Assembly (NCBI RefSeq): GCF_902499075.1
Contig: NZ_CABVPP010000010.1
Span: 87,195 to 151,194 of the forward strand
From: Burkholderia pseudomultivorans
Lineage (GTDB): Bacteria > Pseudomonadota > Gammaproteobacteria > Burkholderiales > Burkholderiaceae
Direction: 5' to 3'
Length of the DNA stretch: 64,000 nucleotides
In this document: piece by piece, positions 45,965 to 57,331 of the stretch
Numbering within the stretch: the first letter of the stretch is position 1
Layout: each line of letters starts with the position of its first letter
Made by a program: the position numbers and the translations under genes
The notes under the pieces: model-generated
The model's input: the letters and a program-made list of their open reading frames with translations, nothing else
Databases searched by the model: none
Told to the model about the DNA's origin: nothing

Positions 45965-47017
45965 ATGCGGACATTGCAGTTGAATCACGCCATCTCCGGA
46001 TGGAAGCGGCTGCCGGCCCTCCTGCTTTGCGCAGCCGCCCTGTTGTCCGTTCAATCCCTTCCTGCCAGCGCCCAGCAACCGGACGATCCCGTCGCGACCC
46101 GCAAGGGCGCCGCGGACTGGCTCGACCGCATCCAGCAGGCCGCGCAGCAGCAGAACTACGAAGGGACGTTCGTTTACCAGCGCGGCGGGTACGTGCAGTC
46201 GTCGCGCATCGCGCACGTCGCGTCCCGCGACGGCGAGTTCGAGCGGATCGAGACGCTCGACGGCAAGCCGCGCAAGGTGCTGCGGCATAACGACGAGCTG
46301 TATACGTTCGTGCCCGAGCGCAAGCTGTGCGTGGTCGAGCGCCGCCAGACCCGCGATTCGTTCCCCGCGCTGCTCGGCGCGAGCGGCGAGCACGTGATGT
46401 CGGTCTACGACGCGAAACTGCTCGGCAAGGACCGCGTGGCCGGCATCGACGCGCAGGTCGTCGAACTCGTGCCGAAGGATGCCTACCGCTTTACGTACAA
46501 GCTGTGGGCCGACGCCCGCACCGGGCTGCTGCTGCGCTCGCAGACGCTCGACGCGAACGATCACGTGCTCGAACAGATCGCGTTCTCGCAGCTGCAGACG
46601 GGCGGCGCGACCGGCGACCGAAGCGCGATCGCGGCCGGCATGCGCAATCTCGGCGGCTGGACGGTCGTGCGTCCGCCGGTGGCGACGGTCGACATGGAAG
46701 CGCAGGGCTGGCAGCTCGCGCCGGGCGTCGCCGGCTTCCAGAAGATTCGCGAGGTGCGCCGGCCGATGGCCGCGCGCGACCCGGGCGATCCGCCGATCGC
46801 GGTCGACCAGGCCGTGTTCACCGATGGCCTCGCGACGATCTCCGTGTTCGTCGAACCGGCCGAAAAGAATACGCGCAAGGAAGGCGCGGGCAGTACCGGC
46901 GCCACGCACGTGCTCGTGAAGCGCCGCGGCGACTACTGGATCACCGTGCTCGGCGAAGTGCCGCCGGCCACGTTGCAGCAGTTCGCGTCTGCCATAGAAT
47001 ACAAGGCTTCCAAGTAA
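45965..47017 (+). CDS. rseB: Sigma-E regulatory protein RseB (MucB)
   Basis: A periplasmic protein that binds RseA and shields it from DegS-type cleavage; it senses mislocalised lipids. The 350 residues have a signal peptide (ending ASA-QQ, about residue 37), the MucB N-terminal domain (RIQQAAQQQNYEGTFVYQRGG) and a C-terminal domain. It starts 5 bases after rseA. Confidence 0.95.
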   Translation: MRTLQLNHAISGWKRLPALLLCAAALLSVQSLPASAQQPDDPVATRKGAADWLDRIQQAAQQQNYEGTFVYQRGGYVQSSRIAHVASRDGEFERIETLDGKPRKVLRHNDELYTFVPERKLCVVERRQTRDSFPALLGASGEHVMSVYDAKLLGKDRVAGIDAQVVELVPKDAYRFTYKLWADARTGLLLRSQTLDANDHVLEQIAFSQLQTGGATGDRSAIAAGMRNLGGWTVVRPPVATVDMEAQGWQLAPGVAGFQKIREVRRPMAARDPGDPPIAVDQAVFTDGLATISVFVEPAEKNTRKEGAGSTGATHVLVKRRGDYWITVLGEVPPATLQQFASAIEYKASK

Positions 47018-47033
47018 CGCTACGGCTTCCGAC

Positions 47034-48518
47034 ATGATGAAACCCACGCTGCGCAACTGGCTTGCGGCGGCGGCGCTGTCTGCCTGCCTGCCGCTCGCGT
47101 CGCATCCCGCGGCGGCGGCCCCCACTGCGGCCGCTGCTGCCAGCCTGCCCGATTTCGCCGATCTGGTCGAAAAGGTCGGGCCGGCCGTCGTGAACATCCG
47201 CACTACCGCCAATGTGCCGACCGCCGGCCCGCGCGGCGGCCTTCCGCCGGGTTTCGACGACGGCGACATGTCGGAATTCTTCCGGCGCTTCTTCGGCATT
47301 CCGCTGCCGCAGGCGCCCGGCAATAATCCGAAAAACGCCCCCGCGCCCGACAATCCGCCCGATACCGAGCAGAATCGCGGCGTCGGCTCGGGCTTCATCG
47401 TGTCGGCCGACGGCTACGTGATGACCAATGCGCACGTCGTCGACGATGCGGACACCATCTACGTGACGCTTACCGACAAGCGCGAATTCAAGGCGAAGCT
47501 GATCGGCGTCGACGATCGCACCGATGTCGCGGTCGTGAAGATCCAGGCGTCGAACCTGCCGGTCGTCGCGATCGGCGATTCGAACAAGGTGCGCGTCGGC
47601 GAATGGGTCGTCGCGATCGGTTCGCCGTTCGGCCTCGACAACACGGTCACGGCCGGCATCGTCAGCTCGAAGAGCCGCAACACCGGCGACTACCTGCCGT
47701 TCATCCAGACCGACGTCGCGGTGAACCCCGGCAATTCGGGCGGCCCGCTGATCAACATGCAGGGCGAGGTGATCGGCATCAACTCGCAGATCTACAGTCG
47801 CACCGGCGGCTTCATGGGCATCTCGTTCGCGATTCCGATCGACGAGGCGATGCGCGTGGCCGACCAACTGAAGGCGACCGGCAAGGTCACGCGCGGCCGG
47901 ATTGCGGTCGCGATCGGCGAGGTGACGAAGGACGTGGCCGACTCGATCGGGCTGCCGAAGGCCGAAGGCGCGCTGGTCAGCAGCGTCGAGCCGGGCGGGC
48001 CGGCCGACAAGGCCGGCATCCAGCCGGGCGACATTATCCTGAAGTTCAACGGGCGCCCGGTCGATGCCGCGTCGGATCTGCCGCGCATGGTCGGCGACAC
48101 CAAGCCCGGCACGAAGGCGACCGTCACGGTCTGGCGCAAGGGCCAGTCGCGCGACGTGCCGATCGTGATCGCGGAAACGCCGTCCGATACGACCGCGAAG
48201 GCCGACCAGCGCAAGAGCACGCCGCAGAAGCCGCGCCAGAGCAACGCACTGGGCCTGACGGTCAGCGACCTGTCGGCCGACCAGCTGAAGACGCTGAAGC
48301 TGAAGAACGGCGTGCAGGTCGATGGCGTCGACGGTCCGGCGTCGCGGGCGGGCCTGCAGCGCGGCGACATCGTGCTGCGGGTCGGCGACACCGACATCAC
48401 GAGCGCGAAGCAGTTCGCCGACGTGACGTCGCAGCTCGATCCGCAGAAGGCCGTCGCGGTGCTCGTGCGGCGCGGCGACAATACGCAGTACGTGCCGGTG
48501 CGGCCGCGGCAGAAGTAA
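47034..48518 (+). CDS. mucD: Periplasmic serine protease MucD/DegP
   Basis: An HtrA-type chaperone-protease that clears misfolded envelope proteins. The 494 residues include a signal peptide, the trypsin-like domain with His in MTNAHVVDDA, Asp in DDRTDVAVVKI and Ser in NPGNSGGPL, then two PDZ domains (about residues 290-385 and 400-490). ATG 47034 and 47037 are both possible starts. The order rpoE-rseA-rseB-mucD is the standard sigma-E operon of pseudomonads and Burkholderia. Confidence 0.96.
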   Translation: MMKPTLRNWLAAAALSACLPLASHPAAAAPTAAAAASLPDFADLVEKVGPAVVNIRTTANVPTAGPRGGLPPGFDDGDMSEFFRRFFGIPLPQAPGNNPKNAPAPDNPPDTEQNRGVGSGFIVSADGYVMTNAHVVDDADTIYVTLTDKREFKAKLIGVDDRTDVAVVKIQASNLPVVAIGDSNKVRVGEWVVAIGSPFGLDNTVTAGIVSSKSRNTGDYLPFIQTDVAVNPGNSGGPLINMQGEVIGINSQIYSRTGGFMGISFAIPIDEAMRVADQLKATGKVTRGRIAVAIGEVTKDVADSIGLPKAEGALVSSVEPGGPADKAGIQPGDIILKFNGRPVDAASDLPRMVGDTKPGTKATVTVWRKGQSRDVPIVIAETPSDTTAKADQRKSTPQKPRQSNALGLTVSDLSADQLKTLKLKNGVQVDGVDGPASRAGLQRGDIVLRVGDTDITSAKQFADVTSQLDPQKAVAVLVRRGDNTQYVPVRPRQK

Positions 48519-48525
48519 CGCGCCG

Positions 48526-48762
48526 ATGTTCACGCTCTACGGCCGCGGCTGGTGCCACCTGTGCGACGACATGCGCGACGCGCTGGCGCCGGTGGCGGCC
48601 GAGTTCGGCGTCGCGGTCGACTATGTCGACGTCGATGCCGATCCGGCGCTCGTCGCCCGCTACGACGAGGACGTGCCGGTGCTGCTGCTGGACGGGGTGG
48701 AGGTGTGCCGCCACCGGTTCGACGATGCGAAGGTGCGCGCCGCGCTGGCGCTCCGGGGCTGA
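48526..48762 (+). CDS. Glutaredoxin-like protein (DUF836)
   Basis: A 78-residue thioredoxin-fold protein with a CHLC redox motif (residues 10-13) and a short strand-helix pattern (VAVDYVDVDAD, VPVLLLDG). It starts seven bases after mucD and belongs to the end of the sigma-E operon by position. Partner and function are unknown. Confidence 0.88.
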   Translation: MFTLYGRGWCHLCDDMRDALAPVAAEFGVAVDYVDVDADPALVARYDEDVPVLLLDGVEVCRHRFDDAKVRAALALRG

Positions 48763-48946
48763 TTTCGGCGCGGGCGTCGGCAGGCAGTGCGCCGCGGGCC
48801 GGGCGTCCGGGACCGGCCGTCCGGGACGGCCGTCCGAAATACCGCCCGGCAAAGGCCTTTTCGGCTAAAATAAGCCGTTTTTTCACCGACTTACAAGGCG
48901 TGCTCCGCAGTCGTCGAGCGCGCCTTTTTCGCTTGATCGGCACTGA

Positions 48947-50740
<1,794 letters not shown>

Positions 50741-50756
50741 CAGGACTGATCCTTTT

Positions 50757-51653
50757 ATGAATTTTGCGCTGATTCTTTTTGTGCTCGTCGTCGTGACGGG
50801 CGTGGCGTGGGTGTTGGACAAGCTGGTATTCCTGCCGAAGCGACGCAAGGCAGCCGACGCGGCGATCGAGGAGTTCGATCGCCAGCAGTCGCGCATCGAC
50901 AAGCGTTTCGCGGACGAAAACGCGGTGCAGACGCGCTCGAAGCTGCGCGACGAGAAGCTGCGCCAGCCGTGGTGGCTCGAGTACACGGCGAGCTTCTTCC
51001 CGGTGATCCTCGCGGTGTTCGTCGTGCGCTCGTTCGTCGTCGAGCCGTTCAAGATCCCGTCGGGCTCGATGGTGCCGACGCTGCTCGTCGGCGACTTCAT
51101 CCTCGTCAACAAGTTCGAGTACGGGCTGCGCATGCCGATCACGAACACGAAGATCACGCAGGGCAGCCCGCTGTCGCGCGGCGACGTCGTCGTGTTCCGC
51201 TATCCGAAGGACGAGTCGGTCGACTACATCAAGCGCGTGATCGGCCTGCCGGGCGACACGGTCGCGTACCAGGACAAGCAGCTCACGATCAACGGCCAGC
51301 CGGTGCCCGAAACGCCGCTGCCCGACTACTTCGACGACGAGCGCCAGAACTACGCGAAGCAGTTCGAGGAAACGATCGACGGCAACCGGAAGAACGCGAT
51401 CCTGAACAATCCCGCAGTGCCGCCGTTCGTGATGGGCGCCTACGATTATCCGTATCGCGACAATTGCACGTACAACAGCCGCGGCGTGATCTGCAAAGTG
51501 CCGCCGGGCCACTACTTCATGATGGGCGACAACCGCGACAACAGCGCGGACAGCCGCTACTGGGGCTTCGTGCCGGACCAGAACATCGTCGGCCGCGCGT
51601 TCTTCATCTGGATGAACTTCAGCGACCTGAAGCGCATCGGCTCCTTCCACTGA
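50757..51653 (+). CDS. lepB: Signal peptidase I (LepB)
   Basis: Cleaves signal peptides of exported proteins. The 298 residues have two N-terminal membrane segments (about 2-22 and 78-97), the catalytic Ser104 in IPSGSMVPTLL and the Lys159 of the dyad in DYIKRVIGLPGD, plus the late GDNRDNSADSRYWG box. It follows lepA by 16 bases, the conserved lepA-lepB-rnc-era order. Confidence 0.97.
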   Translation: MNFALILFVLVVVTGVAWVLDKLVFLPKRRKAADAAIEEFDRQQSRIDKRFADENAVQTRSKLRDEKLRQPWWLEYTASFFPVILAVFVVRSFVVEPFKIPSGSMVPTLLVGDFILVNKFEYGLRMPITNTKITQGSPLSRGDVVVFRYPKDESVDYIKRVIGLPGDTVAYQDKQLTINGQPVPETPLPDYFDDERQNYAKQFEETIDGNRKNAILNNPAVPPFVMGAYDYPYRDNCTYNSRGVICKVPPGHYFMMGDNRDNSADSRYWGFVPDQNIVGRAFFIWMNFSDLKRIGSFH

Positions 51654-51671
51654 GCGCCTTCGATTCACACG

Positions 51672-51704
51672 CAATACGCGGCGCACGGGCCGCGCCGCGT
51701 ATTG
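51672..51704 (+). promoter_or_regulatory. Perfect 13-bp hairpin in the rnc leader
   Basis: CAATACGCGGCGC and GCGCCGCGTATTG form a perfect 13-bp stem with a 7-base loop between lepB and rnc. No T-run follows, so it is not a typical terminator. A long perfect duplex in front of the RNase III gene could be an RNase III cleavage site (as in E. coli rnc autoregulation); this is inference. Confidence 0.55.
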
Positions 51705-51806
51705 TCGAACTACTTTAAGAACCGGCGGTAACACCGCTTCGTCACGCCTTTTCGGGTCCGGCTGCGCCGTTTCGGCGCGACCGGCGCCCGCGTTATACTC
51801 CTGCAC

Positions 51807-53048
51807 ATGCCCCTATCCCAGTTGGAAAGCCGGCTGCGCTACGAATTTCGCAATGCGGAATTATTGCGCCAGGCTTTGACCCATCGTAGTCACAGTGCCA
51901 CGCACAACGAACGGCTCGAGTTTCTCGGCGATTCCGTTCTGAATTGCGCGGTGGCCGCGCTTTTGTTCCAGCGTTTCAGCAAGCTGGACGAAGGCGACCT
52001 GTCGCGCGTGCGCGCCAACCTCGTCAAACAGCAGTCGCTGTACGAAATTGCTCAGGCCCTGAATATTTCGGAAGGCCTGCGGCTGGGCGAGGGCGAACTG
52101 CGCAGCGGCGGCTTCCGCCGCCCGTCGATCCTCGCGGACGCGTTCGAAGCCATCATCGGGGCAGTATTCCTCGATGGCGGCTTCGAAGCCGCCCAGGGGG
52201 TCATCAAGCGGCTCTATATCCCGATTCTCGACCACATCGATCCGCGCACGCTCGGCAAGGACGCGAAGACGCTGCTGCAGGAGTACCTGCAGGGGCACAA
52301 GATCGCGCTGCCGACCTACACGGTCGTCGCGACGCATGGTGCGGCGCACAATCAGCAGTTCGAGGTCGAATGCACGGTGCCGAAACTCGACGTGAAGGTG
52401 TCGGGTTCCGGCGCGAGCCGGCGTGCGGCCGAGCAGGCCGCCGCGAAGAAGGCGCTCGACGAGGTGATGGCGGCCGCGCCGATGCTGGCGGCCAAGCCGA
52501 AGCGCTCGAAGAATGCGCGGGCGGCGAAGCATGCGGAGCCGGAAATCGTGCCGGGCGTGAAGGGCGTGCAGGAGGCGCTCGACCTGCGCTCGCCGGAGCG
52601 CAAGGAACGCGCGGCGGCGCGCGAGGCCAAGGCGGCGCAGGCGGCCCAGGCCGCGACCGGCAGTGCGGCGGAGCCGGCCGACCGGTCGGCCCAGGCACCG
52701 GTGGCCGCGATTCGCGCGGCGCACGTCGAAACGACGGCCGACAAGGCCGAGCGGGCGGCGAAACCGGCGGCCGACAAGCCGGCGGCGACCGACAAACCCG
52801 CGACCGACAAACCGGCCGATCGCGGCGACGCCGCGCCGCGCACGACCGACAAGGCGTCGGGTCATGCGACCGATCCGGCGGCTTCGTCCGCCGATGCGGG
52901 CCCGCGCAGCACCGACAAATCCGCTGCCGACCCCGCTTCGCGCGCGGCGCCGCGCGTGCTCGATGTCGCCGCCGCCGGCCCCGATACGTCGCCGGGTGCG
53001 GCCAGTGTCGTGGGCGCGCGGGCGCGCGCCGCCGATGCCGACCACTGA
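51807..53048 (+). CDS. rnc: Ribonuclease III with long C-terminal tail
   Basis: Double-stranded-RNA endonuclease for rRNA and mRNA processing. Residues 1-150 form the RNase III domain with the signature [12 protein letters not shown] (Glu38, Asp42) and the second metal site [12 protein letters not shown] (Asp111, Glu114). Residues about 154-222 are the dsRNA-binding domain ([25 protein letters not shown]). Typical RNase III ends near residue 225; here a further 190 residues of Ala/Lys/Asp/Pro low complexity follow, with repeated TDKPA units. era follows after 60 bases. Confidence 0.97.
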   Translation: MPLSQLESRLRYEFRNAELLRQALTHRSHSATHNERLEFLGDSVLNCAVAALLFQRFSKLDEGDLSRVRANLVKQQSLYEIAQALNISEGLRLGEGELRSGGFRRPSILADAFEAIIGAVFLDGGFEAAQGVIKRLYIPILDHIDPRTLGKDAKTLLQEYLQGHKIALPTYTVVATHGAAHNQQFEVECTVPKLDVKVSGSGASRRAAEQAAAKKALDEVMAAAPMLAAKPKRSKNARAAKHAEPEIVPGVKGVQEALDLRSPERKERAAAREAKAAQAAQAATGSAAEPADRSAQAPVAAIRAAHVETTADKAERAAKPAADKPAATDKPATDKPADRGDAAPRTTDKASGHATDPAASSADAGPRSTDKSAADPASRAAPRVLDVAAAGPDTSPGAASVVGARARAADADH

Positions 53049-53108
53049 ATCGCCCATCGATCGTGCCGCGCGCCGCGCGGCCGGTTCCGAACCTGTCTCC
53101 CAATCGAT

Positions 53109-54008
53109 ATGAACGCTCCCGCTCCCACTGGTTTCCGCTGCGGCATGATCGCGATCGTGGGCCGTCCGAACGTCGGCAAGTCGACGCTGATGAACGCGCT
53201 TGTCGGCCAGAAGATCAGCATCACGTCGCGCAAGGCGCAGACGACCCGCCATCGCATCACCGGCATCAACACGACCGACGACGCGCAATTCATCTTCGTC
53301 GACACGCCGGGCTTCCAGACCCGTCACAGTACCGCGCTGAACCGCTCGCTGAACCGCGCGGTCACGTCGACGCTGACCTCGGTCGACGCGATCCTGTTCG
53401 TGATCGAAGCCGGCCGTTTCGGCCCCGACGATCAGAAGGTGCTCGACTTGATCCCGCCCGGCACACCGACGCTGCTGATCGCGAACAAGCTCGATCGCGT
53501 CAGCGACAAGGACACGCTGTTCCCGTTCATGCAGCAGATGAGCACGCTGCGCGAGTTCGCGGAGATCGTGCCGCTGTCGGCCAAGCAGCCGGAGGACATC
53601 AAGCGCCTGCTGGAGACGATCAAGCCGTACCTGCCGGAAGGCGAGCCGATCTACGGCGAGGACGACCTGACCGATCGCAGCTCGCGCTTTCTCGCCGCCG
53701 AGATCCTGCGCGAGAAGGTATTCCGCTGGACCGGCGACGAGCTGCCTTACACGAGCACGGTCGTGATCGACAAGTTCGAGGAGGAGGGGCGCCTGAAGCG
53801 CATCTTCGCGACGATCCTCGTCGAGCGCGACATGCACAAGGCGATGGTGATCGGCAAGAAGGGCGCGAAGCTCAAGCAGATCAGCACCGAGGCGCGGATG
53901 GACATGGAAAAGCTGTTCGACGGCCCCGTGTACCTCGAGACCTTCGTGAAGGTGAAGAGCGGCTGGGCCGACAACGAGGCGGGGCTGCGCGCCTATGGGT
54001 ACGAATGA
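53109..54008 (+). CDS. era: GTPase Era
   Basis: A GTPase for 30S ribosome assembly and 16S rRNA 3'-end binding. The 299 residues carry G1 [10 protein letters not shown]2 RHRITG, G3 DTPGF and G4 NKLDRV, and the C-terminal KH domain (about 215-290) with [13 protein letters not shown]. recO overlaps its end by 14 bases. Confidence 0.97.
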   Translation: MNAPAPTGFRCGMIAIVGRPNVGKSTLMNALVGQKISITSRKAQTTRHRITGINTTDDAQFIFVDTPGFQTRHSTALNRSLNRAVTSTLTSVDAILFVIEAGRFGPDDQKVLDLIPPGTPTLLIANKLDRVSDKDTLFPFMQQMSTLREFAEIVPLSAKQPEDIKRLLETIKPYLPEGEPIYGEDDLTDRSSRFLAAEILREKVFRWTGDELPYTSTVVIDKFEEEGRLKRIFATILVERDMHKAMVIGKKGAKLKQISTEARMDMEKLFDGPVYLETFVKVKSGWADNEAGLRAYGYE

Positions 54009-54834
54009 CGCGCTGACGTCGACCGAAGATGCGGTGACCGCGGGCGCGAACGACGCGCCGCTGCCGGCGCCGCCCGAACCGCCGCGCAAGAAGGCGCGGC
54101 GTGCGACGTCCCGCACGTCCGATTTCCGCGTCGCCGAGCAGCCGGCGTTCGTGCTGCACAGCTATCCGTATCGCGAGACGAGCCTGATCATCGACGTGCT
54201 GACGCGCGATCACGGCCGGCTTGCGCTCGTCGCGAAGGGCGCGAAGCGTCCGCACTCCGCGCTGCGCGGCGTGCTGCAGACTTTCCAGCCGCTGCTGCTG
54301 TCGTGGTCCGGCAAGTCCGAAGTGCGCACGCTGACGGGCGCCGAGTGGGTCGGCGGGATGCTGCCGCTCGGCGGCGACGCGCTGCTGTGCGGTTTCTACG
54401 CGAACGAGTTGCTCGTGAAGTTCTGCGCGCGCGAGGATCCGCAGCCGCCGCTGTTCAATCACTACGTGCTGACGCTCACGCGCCTCGCCCACGGCGAACC
54501 CGCGGTGCAGGTGCTGCGCTCGTTCGAGCGCGTGCTGCTGCGCGAGACCGGCTATGCGATGGCGCTGAACCGCACGGTCGCGCGCCGCGCGGTCGAGCCC
54601 GAGCGCCGCTACGTGTTCGACCCCGAGCGCGGCGTGCGCAATGCGGACGACGACGTGCCGTCGCACTGGCCGGTGATTTCCGGGCAGACGTTGCTCGACA
54701 TGGAGCAGGACGATTACCATCGAGCCCAGACGGTCGCGCAGAGCAAGACGCTGATGCGCTTCCTGCTGAACACCTATCTCGGCGGTACGCCGCTCGCCAC
54801 GCGACAGATCCTGATCGACCTGCAAAACCTATGA
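53995..54834 (+). CDS. recO: DNA repair protein RecO
   Basis: Loads RecA at gaps together with RecR. The 279 residues include an N-terminal OB fold (about 40-115, [33 protein letters not shown]) and a helical C-terminal part. The start MGTNDALTS lies inside the era gene; an overlap of 14 bases implies coupling. The first 40 residues are low-complexity. pdxJ follows with an ATGA overlap. Confidence 0.93.
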   Translation: MGTNDALTSTEDAVTAGANDAPLPAPPEPPRKKARRATSRTSDFRVAEQPAFVLHSYPYRETSLIIDVLTRDHGRLALVAKGAKRPHSALRGVLQTFQPLLLSWSGKSEVRTLTGAEWVGGMLPLGGDALLCGFYANELLVKFCAREDPQPPLFNHYVLTLTRLAHGEPAVQVLRSFERVLLRETGYAMALNRTVARRAVEPERRYVFDPERGVRNADDDVPSHWPVISGQTLLDMEQDDYHRAQTVAQSKTLMRFLLNTYLGGTPLATRQILIDLQNL

Positions 54835-55607
54835 GCTTCTTCCTGACTACGCCGACCGCCATCGACCTCGGCGTGAACATCGACCACGTCGCGACGCTGC
54901 GCAACGCGCGCGGCACGACCTATCCCGATCCGATCCGCGCGGCGCTGGCCGCCGAAGAGGCGGGTGCCGACGCGATCACGCTGCACCTGCGCGAGGACCG
55001 CCGCCACATCGTCGACGCGGACGTGCGCAAGCTGCGCCCGCTGCTGAAGACCCGGATGAACCTCGAATGCGCGGTGACGGCCGAGATGCTCGACATCGCA
55101 TGCGAAGTGCGTCCGCACGACGCGTGCCTCGTGCCGGAGAAGCGCGAGGAGCTGACAACCGAAGGCGGCCTCGACGTCGCGGGACGCTTCGAGGCCGTGC
55201 GCGCCGCATGCCGGCAGCTGGCCGATGCGGGCGTGCGCGTGTCGCTGTTCATCGACCCGGACGAGACCCAGATTCGCGCGGCGCACGAAGCCGGCGCGCC
55301 GGTGATCGAGTTGCATACGGGGCGCTACGCCGACGCGCACGACCAAGCCGAACAGCAGCGCGAATACGAGCGCATCGTCGCGGGCGTGCAGGCCGGCGCG
55401 CAGCTTGGCCTGAAGGTCAACGCAGGCCACGGGCTGCATTACACGAACGTGCAGCAGATCGCCGCGATCGACGGCATCGTCGAGCTGAACATCGGCCACG
55501 CGATCGTCGCGCACGCGATCTTCGCGGGCTGGGACAACGCGGTGCGCGAGATGAAGGCGATCATGGTCGCGGCGCGCGTCGCCGCGCTGCACGGCGGCGC
55601 GCGCTGA
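54831..55607 (+). CDS. pdxJ: Pyridoxine 5'-phosphate synthase (PdxJ)
   Basis: Makes pyridoxine 5'-phosphate from deoxyxylulose phosphate and 3-amino-2-oxopropyl phosphate. The 258 residues start [19 protein letters not shown], the PdxJ N-terminus, and contain [21 protein letters not shown] and the [14 protein letters not shown] segment. Overlaps recO by four bases; acpS comes 57 bases later, as in E. coli. Confidence 0.97.
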   Translation: MSFFLTTPTAIDLGVNIDHVATLRNARGTTYPDPIRAALAAEEAGADAITLHLREDRRHIVDADVRKLRPLLKTRMNLECAVTAEMLDIACEVRPHDACLVPEKREELTTEGGLDVAGRFEAVRAACRQLADAGVRVSLFIDPDETQIRAAHEAGAPVIELHTGRYADAHDQAEQQREYERIVAGVQAGAQLGLKVNAGHGLHYTNVQQIAAIDGIVELNIGHAIVAHAIFAGWDNAVREMKAIMVAARVAALHGGAR

Positions 55608-55664
55608 AGATGAACGCGCTGCGCGCACGGGTTGTCGGCCGTTCGTCGGACGGGCGTGGCTGAC

Positions 55665-56108
55665 ATGGCGATCTACGGTATCGGCACCGACATCGTCCAG
55701 GTGAGCCGCATCGCGGCCGTGCTCGAACGCACGGGCGACCGCTTCGCCGAGAAGGTGCTCGGCGCCGACGAACTGCGCGTGTTCCGCGCGCGCCGCGCCC
55801 GCTCGGAAGCACGCGGCATTGCGTTTCTCGCGACGCGTTTTTCCGCGAAGGAAGCGTTCTCGAAGGCGATCGGCCTCGGCATGCACTGGCCGATGACGTG
55901 GCGCGCGTTGCAGACGCTGAACCGGCCGAGCGGCGAGCCCTACGTCGTCGCGTCGGGCGAGCTGGCCGACTGGCTGGCGGCGCGCGGCATCACCGCGCGC
56001 GTGACGGTCAGCGACGAGCGCGACTATGCGGTGTCGTTCGTGATTGCCGAGACCGATTCTCCCGCGGTGGATGCGCCGTCCGCGCCTGTTTCCCGAACCA
56101 CTCCCTGA
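55665..56108 (+). CDS. acpS: Holo-ACP synthase
   Basis: Transfers 4'-phosphopantetheine to Ser37 of AcpP. The family's [14 protein letters not shown] (metal-binding Asp) and [13 protein letters not shown] motifs are present. The 147 residues exceed the usual 126 because of a short tail ([17 protein letters not shown]). The start MAIYGIG was chosen to match the family; an upstream ATG-less extension was rejected. nagZ begins 16 bases after the stop. Confidence 0.95.
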   Translation: MAIYGIGTDIVQVSRIAAVLERTGDRFAEKVLGADELRVFRARRARSEARGIAFLATRFSAKEAFSKAIGLGMHWPMTWRALQTLNRPSGEPYVVASGELADWLAARGITARVTVSDERDYAVSFVIAETDSPAVDAPSAPVSRTTP

Positions 56109-56124
56109 CGGAATTCCCGATTCG

Positions 56125-57153
56125 ATGAAAACGATTCCCGGCCCGGTCATGCTCGACGTCGTCGGCACGGCCCTGTCGCGCGACGATGCGCGGCGTCTCG
56201 CGCATCCGAACACCGGCGGCGTGATCCTGTTCGCGCGACACTTCCAGAACCGCGCGCAGCTCGCCGCATTGACCGATTCGATCCGCGCGGTGCGCGAGGA
56301 CATCCTGATCGCCGTCGATCACGAAGGCGGGCGCGTGCAGCGGTTCCGTACCGACGGCTTCACGGTGCTGCCGGCGATGCGCCGGCTCGGCGAACTGTGG
56401 GATCGCGACGTGCTGCTGTCGATGCAGGTCGCGACCGCGGTCGGCTACATCCTCGCCGCCGAGCTGCGCGCGTGCGGGATCGACATGAGCTTCACGCCCG
56501 TGCTCGATCTCGACTACGGCCATTCGAAGGTGGTCGGCGATCGCGCGTTTCATCGCGACCCGCGCGTCGTCACGCTGCTCGCGAAGAGCCTGAACCACGG
56601 GCTCGCGCTCGCCGGCATGGCGAACTGCGGCAAGCACTTTCCCGGGCACGGCTTCGCGGAAGCCGATTCGCACGTCGCGCTGCCGACCGACGACCGGCCG
56701 CTCGACGCGATCCTCAAGCAGGACGTCGCGCCGTACGACTGGCTGGGGCTGTCGCTGTCGGCCGTGATTCCGGCACACGTGATCTATACGCAGGTCGACT
56801 CGCGGCCGGCCGGCTTTTCGCGCGTGTGGCTGCAGGACATCCTGCGCGAGCGGCTCGGCTTCACCGGCGCGATCTTCAGCGACGACCTGTCGATGGAGGC
56901 CGCGCGCGAAGGCGGCACGCTGACGCAGGCCGCCGAGGCCGCGCTCGCCGCCGGCTGCGACATGGTGCTCGTCTGCAACCAGCCGGACGCGGCCGAGGTC
57001 GTGCTGAACGGGTTGAAGACGCAGCCGTCGGCCGAATCGGTGCGGCGCATCAAGCGCATGCGCGCGCGCGGCAAGCCGCTCAAGTGGGACAAGCTGATCG
57101 CGCAGCCCGAGTATCTGCGCGCGCAGGCGCTGCTGGCCAGCGCGCTGGCATAG
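56125..57153 (+). CDS. nagZ: Beta-N-acetylhexosaminidase NagZ
   Basis: A cytoplasmic glycosidase of GH3 that removes GlcNAc from anhydro-muropeptides in cell-wall recycling and thereby affects AmpC-type beta-lactamase induction. The 342 residues have KHFPGHGFAEADSH (the GH3/NagZ catalytic loop with Asp-His dyad), HPNTGGVILFARHF and the catalytic Asp in FSDDLSMEAA. The start MKTIPGPVMLDVVG was chosen; a longer frame overlaps acpS. A terminator follows. Confidence 0.96.
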   Translation: MKTIPGPVMLDVVGTALSRDDARRLAHPNTGGVILFARHFQNRAQLAALTDSIRAVREDILIAVDHEGGRVQRFRTDGFTVLPAMRRLGELWDRDVLLSMQVATAVGYILAAELRACGIDMSFTPVLDLDYGHSKVVGDRAFHRDPRVVTLLAKSLNHGLALAGMANCGKHFPGHGFAEADSHVALPTDDRPLDAILKQDVAPYDWLGLSLSAVIPAHVIYTQVDSRPAGFSRVWLQDILRERLGFTGAIFSDDLSMEAAREGGTLTQAAEAALAAGCDMVLVCNQPDAAEVVLNGLKTQPSAESVRRIKRMRARGKPLKWDKLIAQPEYLRAQALLASALA

Positions 57154-57206
57154 CAGGCGAGCAGGGCGGCGCGGGCCGCGCTGCTTCGGTTCGCCGAAAG
57201 AAACGG

Positions 57207-57232
57207 AAAAGCCGCGCATTTGCGCGGCTTTT
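57207..57232. terminator. Bidirectional terminator after nagZ
   Basis: AAAAGCCGCGCA and TGCGCGGCTTTT form a perfect 12-bp stem with two loop bases. It lies between convergent nagZ and the response-regulator gene. Confidence 0.9.
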
Positions 57233-57331
57233 GCATGGAACGTACGCACGTGGCGATGCGATGCGCGGGGATCGTCTTGAACGCAACTAACGGTCCGTGC
57301 CGACCGCTGCCCCGAATCGCCCGTCGCCCGC

